Shown: one piece after another, positions 8,520 to 16,734 of the stretch | Layout of the letters: each line of letters begins with the position of its first letter | Numbering within the stretch: the stretch's first letter is position 1 | Source of the DNA: Granulicella sibirica | GTDB taxonomy: Bacteria; Acidobacteriota; Terriglobia; Terriglobales; Acidobacteriaceae | Assembly: GCF_004115155.1 (NCBI RefSeq) | Contig: NZ_RDSM01000003.1 | Location: 124,001-188,000 of the forward strand | Length of the DNA: 64,000 nt | Direction: 5' to 3' | The notes under the pieces: generated by a model | What the model saw: the letters and a program-made list of their open reading frames with translations, nothing else | Database searches by the model: none | Told to the model about the DNA's origin: nothing | Made by a program: the position numbers and the translations under genes

Positions 8520-9529
8520 GGGACAGCCGGGGGGAAGTTGGGTGTGGCCCCGATGGCTGCGCGGCGGAGCTGGCGGGACTTTGCGACCGTGAGAGCTGGC
8601 TTTTCTACGAGAAACCAGGAGAACTGGGCGGCGCAGGCGACGATCAGGATGGTCAGGCCGAGGGCTATCCAGGGGTGGATGGTGAAGAGGCCAGCGGCGA
8701 TGATGCACTGCACGATGGGGTAGTGAAGGATGTAGGTGCCGTAGGAGAAGTCTCCCCAGCGGGTGGGACCCTGGATGTGGGGGAGCAGAAGGCAGGCGCC
8801 GAGGGTGAGGCTGGCTACGGAGAGTGGGCGGAGGAAGAACCAGCCGGTGTAGAGATGGAGGGCGTGAGCGGCTAAGGCTCCCAGCATCAGCCACTTGCCG
8901 TGTTTTCTGAAGAGAGGCAGGTGGTAGTGGATGAGGGTTCCGACGAGGAAGAAGCAGAGCTGGCCGGGGAGCTGGACTACGAGGCTCTTGTGCTCAGCCA
9001 GAGCTATGTGGAACAAAACAGAGGCGATGAAGAGGGCCCAGAGGACGGCGTCGCGACGTAACGTGCGGCAGAGGAAGACGATGATCGGGACGGCGATGTA
9101 GAACATCACCTCGATTTTCAGGGTCCAGAGGGCGCCGTTGAGGGCGTGGTTCTCGGGGTTGTTGGGGAAGACGCCCTGGATGTCTGGCTGTAAGAAGCTC
9201 GAAAATAAGAGGTTAGCCAGGAGGAACTTGCCTACGTGGAAGCTGCCGTAGGCGGCGGCGATGCCGAGGCAAAGGAGGGTGGAGAGCCAGTAGCCGGGGA
9301 GGATGCGGATGGCGCGGTTTCTTGCATATTCCGCGAGAGTCTTGCAGCGCTCGTAGCTGGCGAAGATGAGGAATCCGGAGATGGCGAAGAAGCCCTCGAC
9401 GGCGACGTGCTGGCTTAAGAGCCTTGGAATCAACGCCAGAGCTGGGCTTTGGCTGAGGTTCGCGGAGTGTACGAGGACCACGATCGCCGCGAGGAGGAGG
9501 CGGACGATATCGAAATTGTTCTGGCGCAT
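8516..9529 (-). CDS. Acyltransferase family 3 membrane protein
   Basis: An integral membrane O-acyltransferase (337 aa) that probably adds acetyl or another acyl group to a surface glycan. The N-terminus reads FDIVRLLLAAIVVLVHSA, matching the first helix of the family with its conserved catalytic His, followed by AVEGFFAISGFLI (the FFxxSGFL motif) and RNRAIRILPGYW (the RxxRxxP motif). About ten hydrophobic helices follow. The start at 9529 gives the standard N-terminus; the frame remains open 26 codons upstream with no family similarity. It sits between a polymerase/ligase and a flippase, so a role in decorating the same polysaccharide is likely. Confidence 0.85.
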   Translation of the reverse strand: MRQNNFDIVRLLLAAIVVLVHSANLSQSPALALIPRLLSQHVAVEGFFAISGFLIFASYERCKTLAEYARNRAIRILPGYWLSTLLCLGIAAAYGSFHVGKFLLANLLFSSFLQPDIQGVFPNNPENHALNGALWTLKIEVMFYIAVPIIVFLCRTLRRDAVLWALFIASVLFHIALAEHKSLVVQLPGQLCFFLVGTLIHYHLPLFRKHGKWLMLGALAAHALHLYTGWFFLRPLSVASLTLGACLLLPHIQGPTRWGDFSYGTYILHYPIVQCIIAAGLFTIHPWIALGLTILIVACAAQFSWFLVEKPALTVAKSRQLRRAAIGATPNFPPAVP

Positions 9530-9748
9530 GGCGTTTTGGGTCAGAGTACGCGGAGGGGGACGGCGGGGCAATGCAACCTCCGGGTGACGGGTGAAAAATG
9601 ACGGCAAAATGTGGGGCGTTGTACGGTAAACGTGGTTAGCGGGCGGTCATGAAACGTGGTGAGGGGTGCGTCCTTATTGGCGATTCGCGTTTTGCGTGCG
9701 TGTTTTCCGAAATGGGACGGTGAGGGGCTTTTTTGAGGCCCTTTTCTG

Positions 9749-11302
9749 TCAAGAGGGGGCGACTTCTTCCGTTGGGGCGGGGATGATGAAGTTAAGGGCG
9801 GTGGAGAAGAGTCCGCGCGCCGGGCCCGGGAGGCGCTGGCCGATGGGAAGGAGGCGAATGCGGTCGGAGGGTTGAAGGCCCTGGAAGAGCTTGACGAGGA
9901 AGACGTAGGACACGGCGGCGGTGGCGATGGCGAGGACGAGGCCGGGTACCCCAGGGAGAGAGCGGGCGACGAACCAGGCGATGACGGACATGCATGCGCC
10001 TGCGAGGAAGAGGCGAATGGCGGTTCCGATGGGGAGTCCGAAGCGGTAGAAGTGTTTGGCCGCCTGCCAGATGACGACGATGCCGATGGACTGCGCAAGG
10101 CCATTGCCCCAGGCGGCTCCGACGGCTCCGTAGCGGGGGATGAAGAGGGCGTCGAGAGTGAGGTTGAGGATGCCGATGGCGATGTAGCAGTAGAGGAGGC
10201 GCTTCTGCTGGTCGGCGGCGCGAAGGAGGGTTTCCGGGATCTCCTGAAAGGCGCGCGGGATGGCAAGGATGGAGGCGATGATGAGGACCGGGATGGCGCC
10301 GACGTACTTCGTGCCGTAGGTGACGCGGATAATCTGGCTGGTGATGGCGGCGGCGCCGAGGTGGACGGGGAAGACGACGAGGAGGAGGAAGCGGCTGGCG
10401 TTGCGGACGATGTTGTCAACGCGGGTTGGATCGCGGCCGGACTCGACCATGAGGGTGATTCCGGTGGCTCCTCCGAAGGTGCGGGGTACCAGGAGGAGGT
10501 TGTTGGCGAGGCCAAAGCTGACGGAGTAGAAGGCGACCTGCTCGAGGGATGAGAAGGCGCGGAGGAACACCATCTCGGAGCGATCCCAGACGACGGAGGT
10601 GAGAAGCTGAAGGCCGATGGACTGGAGGCAGAAGCGGCGGATGCGGCCGATGGTGCCGTCGTCGAGCACGTCGAGTGGGAGGGTGCGGAGGCGGGCGTGA
10701 AGTGGCGCGGTACGGAGGAGGACTTCCACCAGGCGGCCGACGAGGAGCGCCGAGGCTACGCCGACGAGATCCCAGTGGAAGTGCAGCGTGAGAAGAATGA
10801 CAGTGAGGTACGTGAGGATGTAGCCGAAGGCGCTGAGGGTGTTCTTCGAGACATCTTCGAAGGCGCTGTTGGCCTGCGCGGGCACCCAGGACATGACGCC
10901 GGGAATGATGGAGCTGATGAGGATGGCGGACATCAGCTTGTAGGCCGGTTCTCCGAAGAAGAAGACACCGGCGAGGCCCAGGATGGTGATGGTGATGGCG
11001 CCGAGAAGCTGATAGCGATAGGCGAGGTAATAGACTGCCCGGGCGGTTCCGGGGCGGTCGAGCGCGAGGAACTCGGACATGTACTTGCGGGTAGCGGAGG
11101 CGAGGCCGATGCCGCTGGTGCGGGTGACGACGGTGACGAAGAAGTTGATGTAGCTGAAGTAGCCGAGCTTCTCGGGGCCGAGGTAGCGGGCGACCGCGAT
11201 AGACGTGCCGAGGAAGACGAAGGTCTCCATGAGGGTCTCGAGCCCATACCAGAAAGAGTTGTGCAGGATCTTTCCGGCCGCGTTGGTCGACTTCAAACCC
11301 AT
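9749..11302 (-). CDS. Polysaccharide flippase (oligosaccharide transporter, MOP superfamily)
   Basis: A 517-aa protein with about 12-14 hydrophobic helices, resembling Wzx/RfbX-type flippases that move lipid-linked oligosaccharide repeats across the inner membrane. The N-terminus SFWYGLETLMETFVFLGTSIAVARYLGPEKLGYFSY is typical in pattern (two helices with the RYLGPEKLG turn). The C-terminus has two further helices and then a short polar tail. No strong Shine-Dalgarno sequence is seen before ATG 11302. The adjacent acyltransferase is 219 bases downstream on the same strand. Together with the polymerase/ligase gene this gives the flippase and polymerase half of a Wzx/Wzy pathway. Confidence 0.85.
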   Translation of the reverse strand: MGLKSTNAAGKILHNSFWYGLETLMETFVFLGTSIAVARYLGPEKLGYFSYINFFVTVVTRTSGIGLASATRKYMSEFLALDRPGTARAVYYLAYRYQLLGAITITILGLAGVFFFGEPAYKLMSAILISSIIPGVMSWVPAQANSAFEDVSKNTLSAFGYILTYLTVILLTLHFHWDLVGVASALLVGRLVEVLLRTAPLHARLRTLPLDVLDDGTIGRIRRFCLQSIGLQLLTSVVWDRSEMVFLRAFSSLEQVAFYSVSFGLANNLLLVPRTFGGATGITLMVESGRDPTRVDNIVRNASRFLLLVVFPVHLGAAAITSQIIRVTYGTKYVGAIPVLIIASILAIPRAFQEIPETLLRAADQQKRLLYCYIAIGILNLTLDALFIPRYGAVGAAWGNGLAQSIGIVVIWQAAKHFYRFGLPIGTAIRLFLAGACMSVIAWFVARSLPGVPGLVLAIATAAVSYVFLVKLFQGLQPSDRIRLLPIGQRLPGPARGLFSTALNFIIPAPTEEVAPS

Positions 11303-11702
11303 AGGAAGAGAATAGCCGGGCTTTGACGGTATTTGGGATGAATAAGAGTGAAACTGACCCGTTCGTGGTAGCCCATAGTGCTACCAGATTGACTGCGGGA
11401 CGATGTTTGCGGGCCGGGGATATCGGGGTGCCGCTCATCCCGCTCCGGGAGGGGTCCGGCTTACGCTCCTTTGGAAATTGCCGGGGTACAAGGCAAAGGA
11501 CTTGACGCGTTCCTAAGAAGCTATCTTGTTGTAGAACAATCATTCTTGCGCTGCTCTCTTCGCGCTTTTTCCTATCTTTGATTGACACCGCCGCGTTGAG
11601 GGAGCGTACACTTGCGCACGTTATGAGCCGAGGAAGTCTGCCGTTCTGATGCTGATCCGAACAGGCGTGTCTCTCTATCTTTCGCTCATTGGAGGGGTAT
11701 CT
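11303..11702. other. Divergent intergenic region, 400 bases
   Basis: No gene is supported. The region separates the flippase (minus) from the SBBP protein (plus). It contains a perfect stem with arms TGGTAGC (11366-11372) and GCTACCA (11380-11386) around a 7-base loop. A TTGACA-like hexamer is present near 11582, with TACACT 19 bases on, which is too wide to be a confident sigma-70 promoter. Confidence 0.35.
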
Positions 11703-14297
11703 ATGAGATGTTCCTTGCCATCAACCCTTGCTTTGACTTCGGTGCTGATGTCTCCAGTGCTAGCTGTTGCCGCGGATGACCCGGCTGTAACGACTGCGAC
11801 GCGGCAACGTTTGATTCAAGTGTACGGCGACCTTGCGATGAGCTTTACCGCGAACCAGGGACAGGCAGATCCGCGATTCGCTTTCACGGCGGAGGGTAGC
11901 GGATATTCCGTCCAGTTGGGTCGCAAAGGCGGCGAGCTTACGTTCGCGGGAGCGTCGAATACCGAGGCGCGCGGCGAGCACGCCGACGGGAAGACGGCAC
12001 TCCAATTGAGCTTTCCGGGAGCGAATGAAACTTCAACAATATCCGGGCTCGAGAGGCTGCCCGGGGACAGCAACTACCTGGTTGGCTCCAATCCCTCACA
12101 GTGGCATACCAGCGTCCCGAACTATGCGCGGGTGAAGTATGCGGGGCTGTATCGGGGAGTCGACCTGGTGTACTACGGGAACCACCGCCAGCTCGAGTTC
12201 GATTTCGTGGTGGCTCCGCATGTGGATGTAACGACTGTGCGGATGGAGTTCAAGAACCTGACAGATGGTGAAGGACCGCAGGGCAAAGGCAAGCAGCTTT
12301 CCGTGAACAAGCAGGGCGACCTGGTCCTGGGAGGCGAGACCGACACGGTTCTGCTGCACAAGCCCAACCTCTACCAGACGGCCATGGTGGATGGAAAGGA
12401 GATACGGGAGGCGGTGGAGGGTGAGTTTGTCGTGGAGGGTGGGGAGGACGTGAGGTTTCACGCCGGTCCGTACGATCACGCACGGGAGCTTGTGATCGAC
12501 CCCACGCTCATTTATTCGACGTATTTTGGCGGCAACGGACAATTTGATTCCCCGCGGGTTACCGGGCTTGCTATCGATCCAAGCGGAGACGCTTACATAC
12601 TGGGCTTCACCACCGCCGCCAATTTCCCAATTACCCCTGGAGCGTTGAAAAGTACGAATGGAACCGGAATTTTCATCAGTAAGATCAACCGCGCTGGTTC
12701 GGCTCTGCTCTACTCGACGTACTTCGGCACGCAATTTGGCGGCAGTTTAGCCTCGTTGGCCGTGAACAGCAAAGGAGAGGCGTACGTCGCGGGGATTGCT
12801 TCCGACTTTCCGACAACCTCCCGCGCTTACCAGCGCACGGCGGTGGGAGAAGCGGCTTACATTGCCAAGTTGAATGCAACAGGGTCGGGGCTGATCTACG
12901 GAACGTATTTGGGTGGATCCTCGCCGGACGGGTTTAGCCAAGCCTTCCAGATAGTAGTCGATGCGCAGGATAATGCGTACGTGCTCGGGCTGACGGGCTC
13001 GTTCGACTTTCCGACGACCGCTGGAGCGTATGAGCCGCACCCTCCCCTCACTGGGCCGATTGGGAGTCCGCAGCAGTACCTGGAAGTCTGCTTTCTTACG
13101 AAGTTGAACCCGGCCGGCTCAGGTCTCGTCTATTCCACGTTTCTTGGAGCCAATAACGTAATTGCGCAAGGGCTAGCTCTCGACTCCCTGGACAACGCAT
13201 ATATTTATGGGAGTAATCTTGGAGCCGGTCGTATACAGTTTCCTATCTCACCGGGGGCTTTTTCGAATACCGGGGATCTTTACCTTGAGAAGCTGAATTC
13301 GAGCGGATCCAAGCTGGTGTACTACACGCTGTTGGGCAACTATATTCCGAGTGGCCTGGCGGTGGATCCTTTCGGGAATGCTTACCTGGCGGGCATCGAC
13401 ACGGTGAAAGGCGCGCCTCAGAACGTTTTCGTGATCAAGATGAACACCACGGGGACGGCCCTCGATTACGTCACCTTGCTAGGAAAAACGTCAGGCGACA
13501 AGTTTGCCCAACTTTCCCAAGCGTCTACGAGTATGAGCATCGCAGTGGATGCGGCGGGGAATGCTTATGTTACCGGAGGCACGAACGACCCCCAGTTTCC
13601 GGTCACACCGGATGCCGCGCAGACGGTGTTTGTGGCCGCTCCGCCCGCCTATAGCCAAGATGTGTTCCTGACGAAGCTCGACCCTTCGGGCGCCAATCTT
13701 ACGTACTCCACCTTTCTCGGTGCCGTTGGTGACAGCTTAGCCGATTTCGTCGCAATCGATGGCAAGGGAGATGTGGCGATTGCCGGAACTGTCCGTGGCA
13801 ACTACCCATTGACGTCCGATCCCATCCAAGCTGCCCATAACCCGAACCTCGCATTGTTCGTTTCCGAGTTCAACCTGGGAGAGCCGTTCTGCAGCTTCCT
13901 TTCCAAGGTGCAACTAGAGTCGGCTGCTGACAAGACTCCGGGGTTTGCGCTGGAGTCAACGTTTGCCGTGGGCACTTCCACGCCGATCCAGGCAGAGACA
14001 AGGCCACTCAACCTTACGATCGGGGCCACGACCATGACGATCCCGGCTGGGGGGCTGGTGAAGAACGCCCTCGGGTACAGCTTCTCGGGTACGGTGAATG
14101 GGGTTCGACTCTTACTGTTCCTTGCGTCCGCGGCTCCTCAACCCGGCGCTCAGACAACGTGCGGCACACCGGCGTATAAGCTGACGGCGGTTGGATCGGG
14201 AGGATTCTTCGGGAGTTCGGCGAGTCCTATTGGCGTTGCGGTGGCACTTGGAGACGACAGCGGGAGCGCGGAGGTCAAAGCAACCGGGTTGAACTAG
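11703..14297 (+). CDS. Secreted SBBP-repeat beta-propeller protein
   Basis: An exported protein of 864 aa. A signal peptide (about residues 1-24, ending AVAA) is followed by a conserved region starting MSFTANQGQAD, as in the DUF7948-like N-terminal domain often found before SBBP repeats. From about residue 240, the SBBP motif recurs at least seven times in forms such as GLAIDPSGDAYILGFT, SLAVNSKGEAYVAGIA and SIAVDAAGNAYVTGGT, each followed by a strand of the type YSTYFGG. These form a beta-propeller. The C-terminal 150 residues are a separate domain with ALGYSFSGTVNG. ATG 11703 has GGAGGGG seven bases upstream; an in-frame ATG at 11649 lacks this. The function is unknown, probably an extracellular adhesion or structural role. 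Confidence 0.8.
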   Translation: MRCSLPSTLALTSVLMSPVLAVAADDPAVTTATRQRLIQVYGDLAMSFTANQGQADPRFAFTAEGSGYSVQLGRKGGELTFAGASNTEARGEHADGKTALQLSFPGANETSTISGLERLPGDSNYLVGSNPSQWHTSVPNYARVKYAGLYRGVDLVYYGNHRQLEFDFVVAPHVDVTTVRMEFKNLTDGEGPQGKGKQLSVNKQGDLVLGGETDTVLLHKPNLYQTAMVDGKEIREAVEGEFVVEGGEDVRFHAGPYDHARELVIDPTLIYSTYFGGNGQFDSPRVTGLAIDPSGDAYILGFTTAANFPITPGALKSTNGTGIFISKINRAGSALLYSTYFGTQFGGSLASLAVNSKGEAYVAGIASDFPTTSRAYQRTAVGEAAYIAKLNATGSGLIYGTYLGGSSPDGFSQAFQIVVDAQDNAYVLGLTGSFDFPTTAGAYEPHPPLTGPIGSPQQYLEVCFLTKLNPAGSGLVYSTFLGANNVIAQGLALDSLDNAYIYGSNLGAGRIQFPISPGAFSNTGDLYLEKLNSSGSKLVYYTLLGNYIPSGLAVDPFGNAYLAGIDTVKGAPQNVFVIKMNTTGTALDYVTLLGKTSGDKFAQLSQASTSMSIAVDAAGNAYVTGGTNDPQFPVTPDAAQTVFVAAPPAYSQDVFLTKLDPSGANLTYSTFLGAVGDSLADFVAIDGKGDVAIAGTVRGNYPLTSDPIQAAHNPNLALFVSEFNLGEPFCSFLSKVQLESAADKTPGFALESTFAVGTSTPIQAETRPLNLTIGATTMTIPAGGLVKNALGYSFSGTVNGVRLLLFLASAAPQPGAQTTCGTPAYKLTAVGSGGFFGSSASPIGVAVALGDDSGSAEVKATGLN

Positions 14298-14324
14298 GAT
14301 GTCCCGGACGGTGTAGTTTTCGGC

Positions 14325-14365
14325 CCGGCGGCGGAGGCCCGTTCGAACCGAGCCTCCGCCGCCGG
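14325..14365. terminator. GC-rich hairpin between convergent genes
   Basis: Two perfect 14-base arms (14325-14338, CCGGCGGCGGAGGC, and 14352-14365) flank a 13-base loop that contains the palindrome GTTCGAAC. It lies between the stops of the SBBP gene and the convergent SRPBCC gene, so it could stop transcription from both sides. There is no clear T-tract. Confidence 0.6.
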
Positions 14366-14408
14366 CCTTCGCTGTGTTTCACGCATAACGTTGTAAGGCT
14401 CGACCTTC

Positions 14409-14918
14409 TTACTTCGATTGCGCCAAGCCTTGAACGATCGTAGCGAATTTGTCGAGTATTTGGTTCCAGCCCTCGACCTGCCCGCTATTCTTCGCGCTTT
14501 CCATGGGTTCGTTGCCGATGAAGGTGAGCTTGGTCTGGCCGTTTCCAAGATCCTCGAAGAGAGTTACGTCGTACGCGCCGTCTATGGCCTCATGTTCTAT
14601 TCCTAACTCTTCAGGCTCAACCTTGTTTCCCTGCGAGTCGGCAAAGTACATGGAGGAGACGATCTTCTCGTGCGGGATGATTTCGTGATATTCCCCGGCA
14701 TTCCAGAACTCCTGACCATCCGGCGATCTCATGGAGCAGAGGAATTTGCCTCCTACGCGAAAGTCTATTTTGCATACGGGCGAGGTGAAGCCCTTCGGCC
14801 CCCACCACTGCATCACGTATTTCGGGTCTGTCCACGCCTTCCAAACCAGTTCGCGTGGGGCATCGAACACTCTCGTGATCACCATCCGCTCGACTTCGTT
14901 AACCGTGTTTTTCGTCAT
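14409..14918 (-). CDS. SRPBCC domain protein (AHSA1/Aha1 family)
   Basis: A 169-aa START/Bet v1-like protein of the activator-of-Hsp90-ATPase-related family. The typical opening is present: ITRVFDAPRELVWKAWTDP, then QWWGPKGFTSP and FRVGGKFLCSMRSPDG, with a C-terminal GWNQILDKFA helix. Such proteins form a hydrophobic ligand cavity; the ligand is usually unknown. The gene begins within the last 20 bases of the upstream ArsR regulator gene, so the two are co-transcribed and translationally coupled. ArsR/SRPBCC pairs of this type are common in bacteria. Confidence 0.88.
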   Translation of the reverse strand: MTKNTVNEVERMVITRVFDAPRELVWKAWTDPKYVMQWWGPKGFTSPVCKIDFRVGGKFLCSMRSPDGQEFWNAGEYHEIIPHEKIVSSMYFADSQGNKVEPEELGIEHEAIDGAYDVTLFEDLGNGQTKLTFIGNEPMESAKNSGQVEGWNQILDKFATIVQGLAQSK

Positions 14919-15252
14919 CTTGAAGCTCCTCTTTTTTCATTTGATTTATGACCGCATCCAGCTTGTCGAAGCTCTCTTCCCAGAATCGGCGATAGTTGAA
15001 GGCCCAATCGCTGACTGTCTTAATTGCCTCTGGCCTGAGCGTGCAGACACTTTCCCGTCCACGCTTTGTCTTGATCACAATCCGAGCCCGCACCAGGTAG
15101 GCGATGTGTTTTGAAATCATCTGCTGCGAGAGGGCAAACGGTTCCGTCAATCCGTGCACCGAGGCAGGACCGTGGGAGAGCCGTTCGATCATGGCCCGCC
15201 GGGTTGGGTCAGACAGTGCGGCAAAGGTTGTATTCAATCGATCCACAACCAT
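14899..15252 (-). CDS. ArsR-family transcriptional regulator
   Basis: A 117-aa winged-helix DNA-binding protein. It starts with the familiar TFAALSDPTRRAMIERLS helix, then VHGLTEPFALSQQMISKHIAYLVRARIV as the helix-turn-helix, here read in pieces, and KRGRESVCTLRPEAI as the wing. No Cys metal-binding site of the ArsR/SmtB type is seen, so it probably belongs to the metal-independent group paired with SRPBCC proteins. A perfect ACCATATGGT palindrome lies across its start codon (15248-15257), which could be an autoregulatory site. It is the first gene of a two-gene operon with the overlapping SRPBCC gene. Confidence 0.9.
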   Translation of the reverse strand: MVVDRLNTTFAALSDPTRRAMIERLSHGPASVHGLTEPFALSQQMISKHIAYLVRARIVIKTKRGRESVCTLRPEAIKTVSDWAFNYRRFWEESFDKLDAVINQMKKEELQDDEKHG

Positions 15253-15280
15253 ATGGTAGTGGATTGTTTCTGAATGTCAA
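15248..15280 (-). promoter_or_regulatory. Candidate promoter and dyad at the ArsR gene start
   Basis: Reading the minus strand, TTGACA (15280-15275) is followed after 16 bases by TACCAT (15258-15253), which touches the ATG at 15252. The palindrome ACCATATGGT spans 15248-15257. If the hexamers are the true promoter, transcription would begin inside the annotated start, so either the message starts further upstream or a later start codon is used. Confidence 0.3.
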
Positions 15281-15551
15281 GTGTGAATTTGGGCACCGAT
15301 ACCCTTTGCCGTTTGCGGGGGATGAAGGATGGAGTGAATGCGCCGATGAGGTGCTAGAGGAAGGCGATGGCAGACGCAGATTCCCTTCGGGAATGAGAAC
15401 CAGAGAGGCAACGGCAAGAGCTGCGGCTACGGCTGCTTGAGGCTGGCTACAACCGATTGGGGATCAACGAAAGCGGGGGGACGGGATAGGCTGGGGCAGA
15501 TGACTATCCCGTCGGCGATGACGCTCGACTTGAATGCAGCAACGGAGAGCA
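15253..15551. other. Divergent intergenic region with dispersed repeat
   Basis: About 300 bases between the ArsR operon and the epimerase gene. Apart from the dispersed hairpin repeat listed separately (15370-15417) and the ArsR upstream elements, nothing recognisable is seen. Confidence 0.4.
15370..15417 (+). repeat. Dispersed hairpin repeat family A, copy 1
   Basis: Contains the core GCAGATTCCCTTCGGGAATG. The 15 bases 15380-15394 form a 6-bp stem (ATTCCC/GGGAAT) with a TTC loop. The flank continues into a run of AACCAGAGAGGCAACGGC. Two further copies lie at 16665-16711 and 58245-58299, all on the plus strand and all intergenic. Confidence 0.75.
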
Positions 15552-16487
15552 ATGGCTAAGGTACTGATTACTGGAATCGCTGGTTTTATCGGGTCGAGCA
15601 TTGCTCGGGGCGTGCTGGCTGAGGGCGCAACGGTTGTTGGCGTCGATAACATGAGTTCGGGCAAGATGGAGAACCTTGAGGGGATCCGGGGGAGCGTCGA
15701 TTTTCGCGAGGCGGATGTGCAGGACGCCGCGGCGATGAACGATGCGTGTGTTGGCGTGGATTACGTGTTTCATGAGGCGGCGATTCCTTCCGTGCCGATG
15801 TCGGTGAATGACCCGGTGGGAACGAATGGGCCGAATGTGAATGGGACGCTGACGATGCTCGAAGCGGCGCGGAAGGCGGGCGTGAAGAGGTTGCTATATG
15901 CGGCTTCTTCGGCTGCTTATGGCGACTCGCCGGAGCTTCCGAAGCATGAAGGGATGCTGCCGGGGCCGATCTCGCCTTATGCGGTGCAGAAGGTTGCGGG
16001 GGAGTATTACCTGCAGAGCTATGCGCGTGTGTATGGACTGGAGACGGTGTCGCTGCGGTACTTCAACGTGTTTGGGCCGAAGCAGGATCCTACGTCGCAG
16101 TACTCGGGCGTGCTTGCCCGGTTTATCTCGATGATGACGAAGGGGGAGACTCCGACGATTTTCGGGGATGGATCAACCAGCCGGGACTTTGTTTATATCG
16201 ACAACGTCGTGCATGCGAATATGCTGGCGGCGACAACTTCGGCTCCTGTGTCGGGCAAGGTATTCAATGTGGCTACCGGGGTTCGGACGACGCTGCTTGA
16301 GGCTTATGAAGAGATCAAGCGGATTGTGGGGTATGAGGGCGGCGTGACCTTTATGCCGGAGCGGGATGGGGATATTCGGCACTCACTGGCGGATATTACG
16401 TGTGCGCAGACGGTGTTTGGGTATGGGGTGAAGAAGGATTTCCGGAGTGGTCTGGAGAAGACGATCGAGTGGTACCAAGGGGCTTAA
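15552..16487 (+). CDS. NAD-dependent epimerase/dehydratase (UDP-sugar 4-epimerase-like)
   Basis: An extended short-chain dehydrogenase of 311 aa that probably interconverts nucleotide sugars for the glycosyltransferases nearby. The Rossmann motif TGIAGFIGSSIA is at residues 7-18, the active-site Ser region YAASSAAYGDSPELP around 116-130, and catalytic Tyr143/Lys147 in SPYAVQKVAGEYY. The segment LRYFNVFGPKQDP and the GDGSTSRDFVYIDN block match UDP-glucose/UDP-GlcNAc 4-epimerases. ATG 15552 has GGAGAGC just upstream and gives the standard N-terminus; an earlier in-frame ATG at 15534 would add six residues. Exact substrate is not determined. Confidence 0.87.
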   Translation: MAKVLITGIAGFIGSSIARGVLAEGATVVGVDNMSSGKMENLEGIRGSVDFREADVQDAAAMNDACVGVDYVFHEAAIPSVPMSVNDPVGTNGPNVNGTLTMLEAARKAGVKRLLYAASSAAYGDSPELPKHEGMLPGPISPYAVQKVAGEYYLQSYARVYGLETVSLRYFNVFGPKQDPTSQYSGVLARFISMMTKGETPTIFGDGSTSRDFVYIDNVVHANMLAATTSAPVSGKVFNVATGVRTTLLEAYEEIKRIVGYEGGVTFMPERDGDIRHSLADITCAQTVFGYGVKKDFRSGLEKTIEWYQGA

Positions 16488-16587
16488 GGGCCTTCTTTGG
16501 CTCCTTCGGCTGGAATACAACGGTTCTTTGTGTTGCTCACGATGACGACGCAGAACGGGCAACGACCCGGTTTGGCAGTGTAGGTCT

Positions 16588-16626
16588 CCCACCTTCGCCG
16601 ACGATGAGGCTGTCGGCGAAGGTGGG
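16588..16626. repeat. Dispersed inverted repeat family B, copy 1
   Basis: Perfect 15-base arms CCCACCTTCGCCGAC (16588-16602) and its complement (16612-16626) flank the 9-base loop GATGAGGCT. A diverged second copy is at 21493-21531. It sits between the convergent epimerase and glycosyltransferase genes, where it could also act as a terminator. Confidence 0.7.
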
Positions 16627-16664
16627 GCCCCTTGCCGTGGTGGGTGAGACGAAAAACGGCAACG

Positions 16665-16711
16665 GCAGACGCAGATTCCCTTCGGGAATGACACCTAGAA
16701 AGCAAGGCGAG
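16665..16711 (+). repeat. Dispersed hairpin repeat family A, copy 2
   Basis: Same core as at 15370: GCAGACGCAGATTCCC followed by TTCGGGAATGA, with the stem at 16675-16689. It lies 38 bases after the family B repeat, so two repeat families are adjacent here. Confidence 0.75.
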
Positions 16712-16734
16712 GGCAACCGCTAAGGCATGGGGGG

